Source: Phaeoceros laevis (taxonomy: Eukaryota > Anthocerotophyta > Anthocerotopsida > Notothyladales). Taken from it: 41,095 nucleotides of DNA. A model generated the notes under the pieces. That model made no database searches. It had not been told where the DNA came from and saw nothing but the letters and a program-made list of their open reading frames with translations. Positions 40,978 to 41,095 of this stretch are shown here, in pieces. The stretch lies in assembly GCA_049999765.1 (NCBI GenBank), contig JBNGIQ010008901.1, positions 63,901 through 104,995 of the forward strand, read 5' to 3'. Within the stretch, counting starts at the first letter, position 1, and every line of letters begins with the position of its first letter. The translations under genes were made by a program, and so were the position numbers.

Positions 40978-41095
40978 AATTTTGTAGGCAGGTAGCCAAG
41001 CGGGGCTTCTTTGGTAGTTGCGATGCAGGCATTTTCTGGGCCGCCCGGGCCTTGGGGGCTACAAATTTTGGTTTGAATCTGGTGTGGAGGGATCT

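Larger units (their letters stand above)
36260..41095 (+). mobile_element. Second LTR retrotransposon, 5' part, no pol seen
   Basis: A Met-tRNA primer site at 36856, a degraded gag at 38608-40423 and three small paralogous ORFs define a plus-strand element. The 5' LTR probably ends just before the primer site (TTAGCACA at about 36840). Its start is placed near 36260 only because TGTGGCG/TGTTAAC sequences there resemble LTR starts. The 3' LTR would be beyond the window. After gag there is no protease or RT up to 41095, only a third small ORF, so this may be a gag-only non-autonomous element. Confidence 0.65.

Noticed and set aside
1-41095. CRISPR array, bacterial operon, rRNA or tRNA genes
   Set aside because: No regularly spaced identical repeats of CRISPR type, no tRNA-like folds or rRNA sequence noticed. 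Introns and transposons show a nuclear plant genome.

Overview
This window is nuclear DNA of a streptophyte, most likely a land plant. The evidence is spliced genes with canonical GT-AG introns, a BLADE-ON-PETIOLE type BTB-ankyrin gene, plant-type BCS1-like AAA ATPases, a GT77 wall glycosyltransferase and plant transposons primed by initiator Met-tRNA. Compact genes with short introns (about 60-270 bp) and a chromodomain Ty3/gypsy element would suit a bryophyte- or lycophyte-grade genome, but I cannot name the species from sequence alone.

Positions 1-23,500 are gene space. In order: a BOP/NPR5-6-like gene (+, 2505-4597, 3 exons); UTP15, a U3 snoRNP WD40 protein (-, 9229-5867, 14 exons whose junctions all keep frame, 527 aa); SEC61 gamma (+, 9440-9649), divergent from UTP15 across only 210 bp; a head-to-head pair of BCS1-like AAA ATPases (- 12500-10635 and + 13486-15496); an F-box protein (+, 17275-18162); and a two-domain GT77 glycosyltransferase (-, 22721-20418). 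These are unrelated housekeeping and developmental genes, not a pathway cluster.

Positions 23,700-41,095 are dominated by mobile DNA. Three MITEs have recognisable terminal inverted repeats and target duplications: two PIF/Harbinger-like elements side by side that share one TAA, the first containing the 100-N assembly gap, and one Tc1/mariner-like element flanked by TA. A complete but decayed chromovirus (27339-35114, minus strand) has 177-bp LTRs, a TTGAT target duplication, and gag, protease, RT, RNase H, integrase and chromodomain. Its RT is split by a 2,241-bp non-autonomous CACTA element (29968-32208) with 12-bp inverted repeats and a GAT duplication.

A second LTR element (+, about 36260 to beyond the window end) has a Met-tRNA primer site and a broken gag, but no pol within the window. 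It carries three related small ORFs of 61, 62 and 75 codons (37450, 37742 and 40750), two before gag and one after. They share a conserved pattern I do not recognise. This is the best candidate here for something undescribed.
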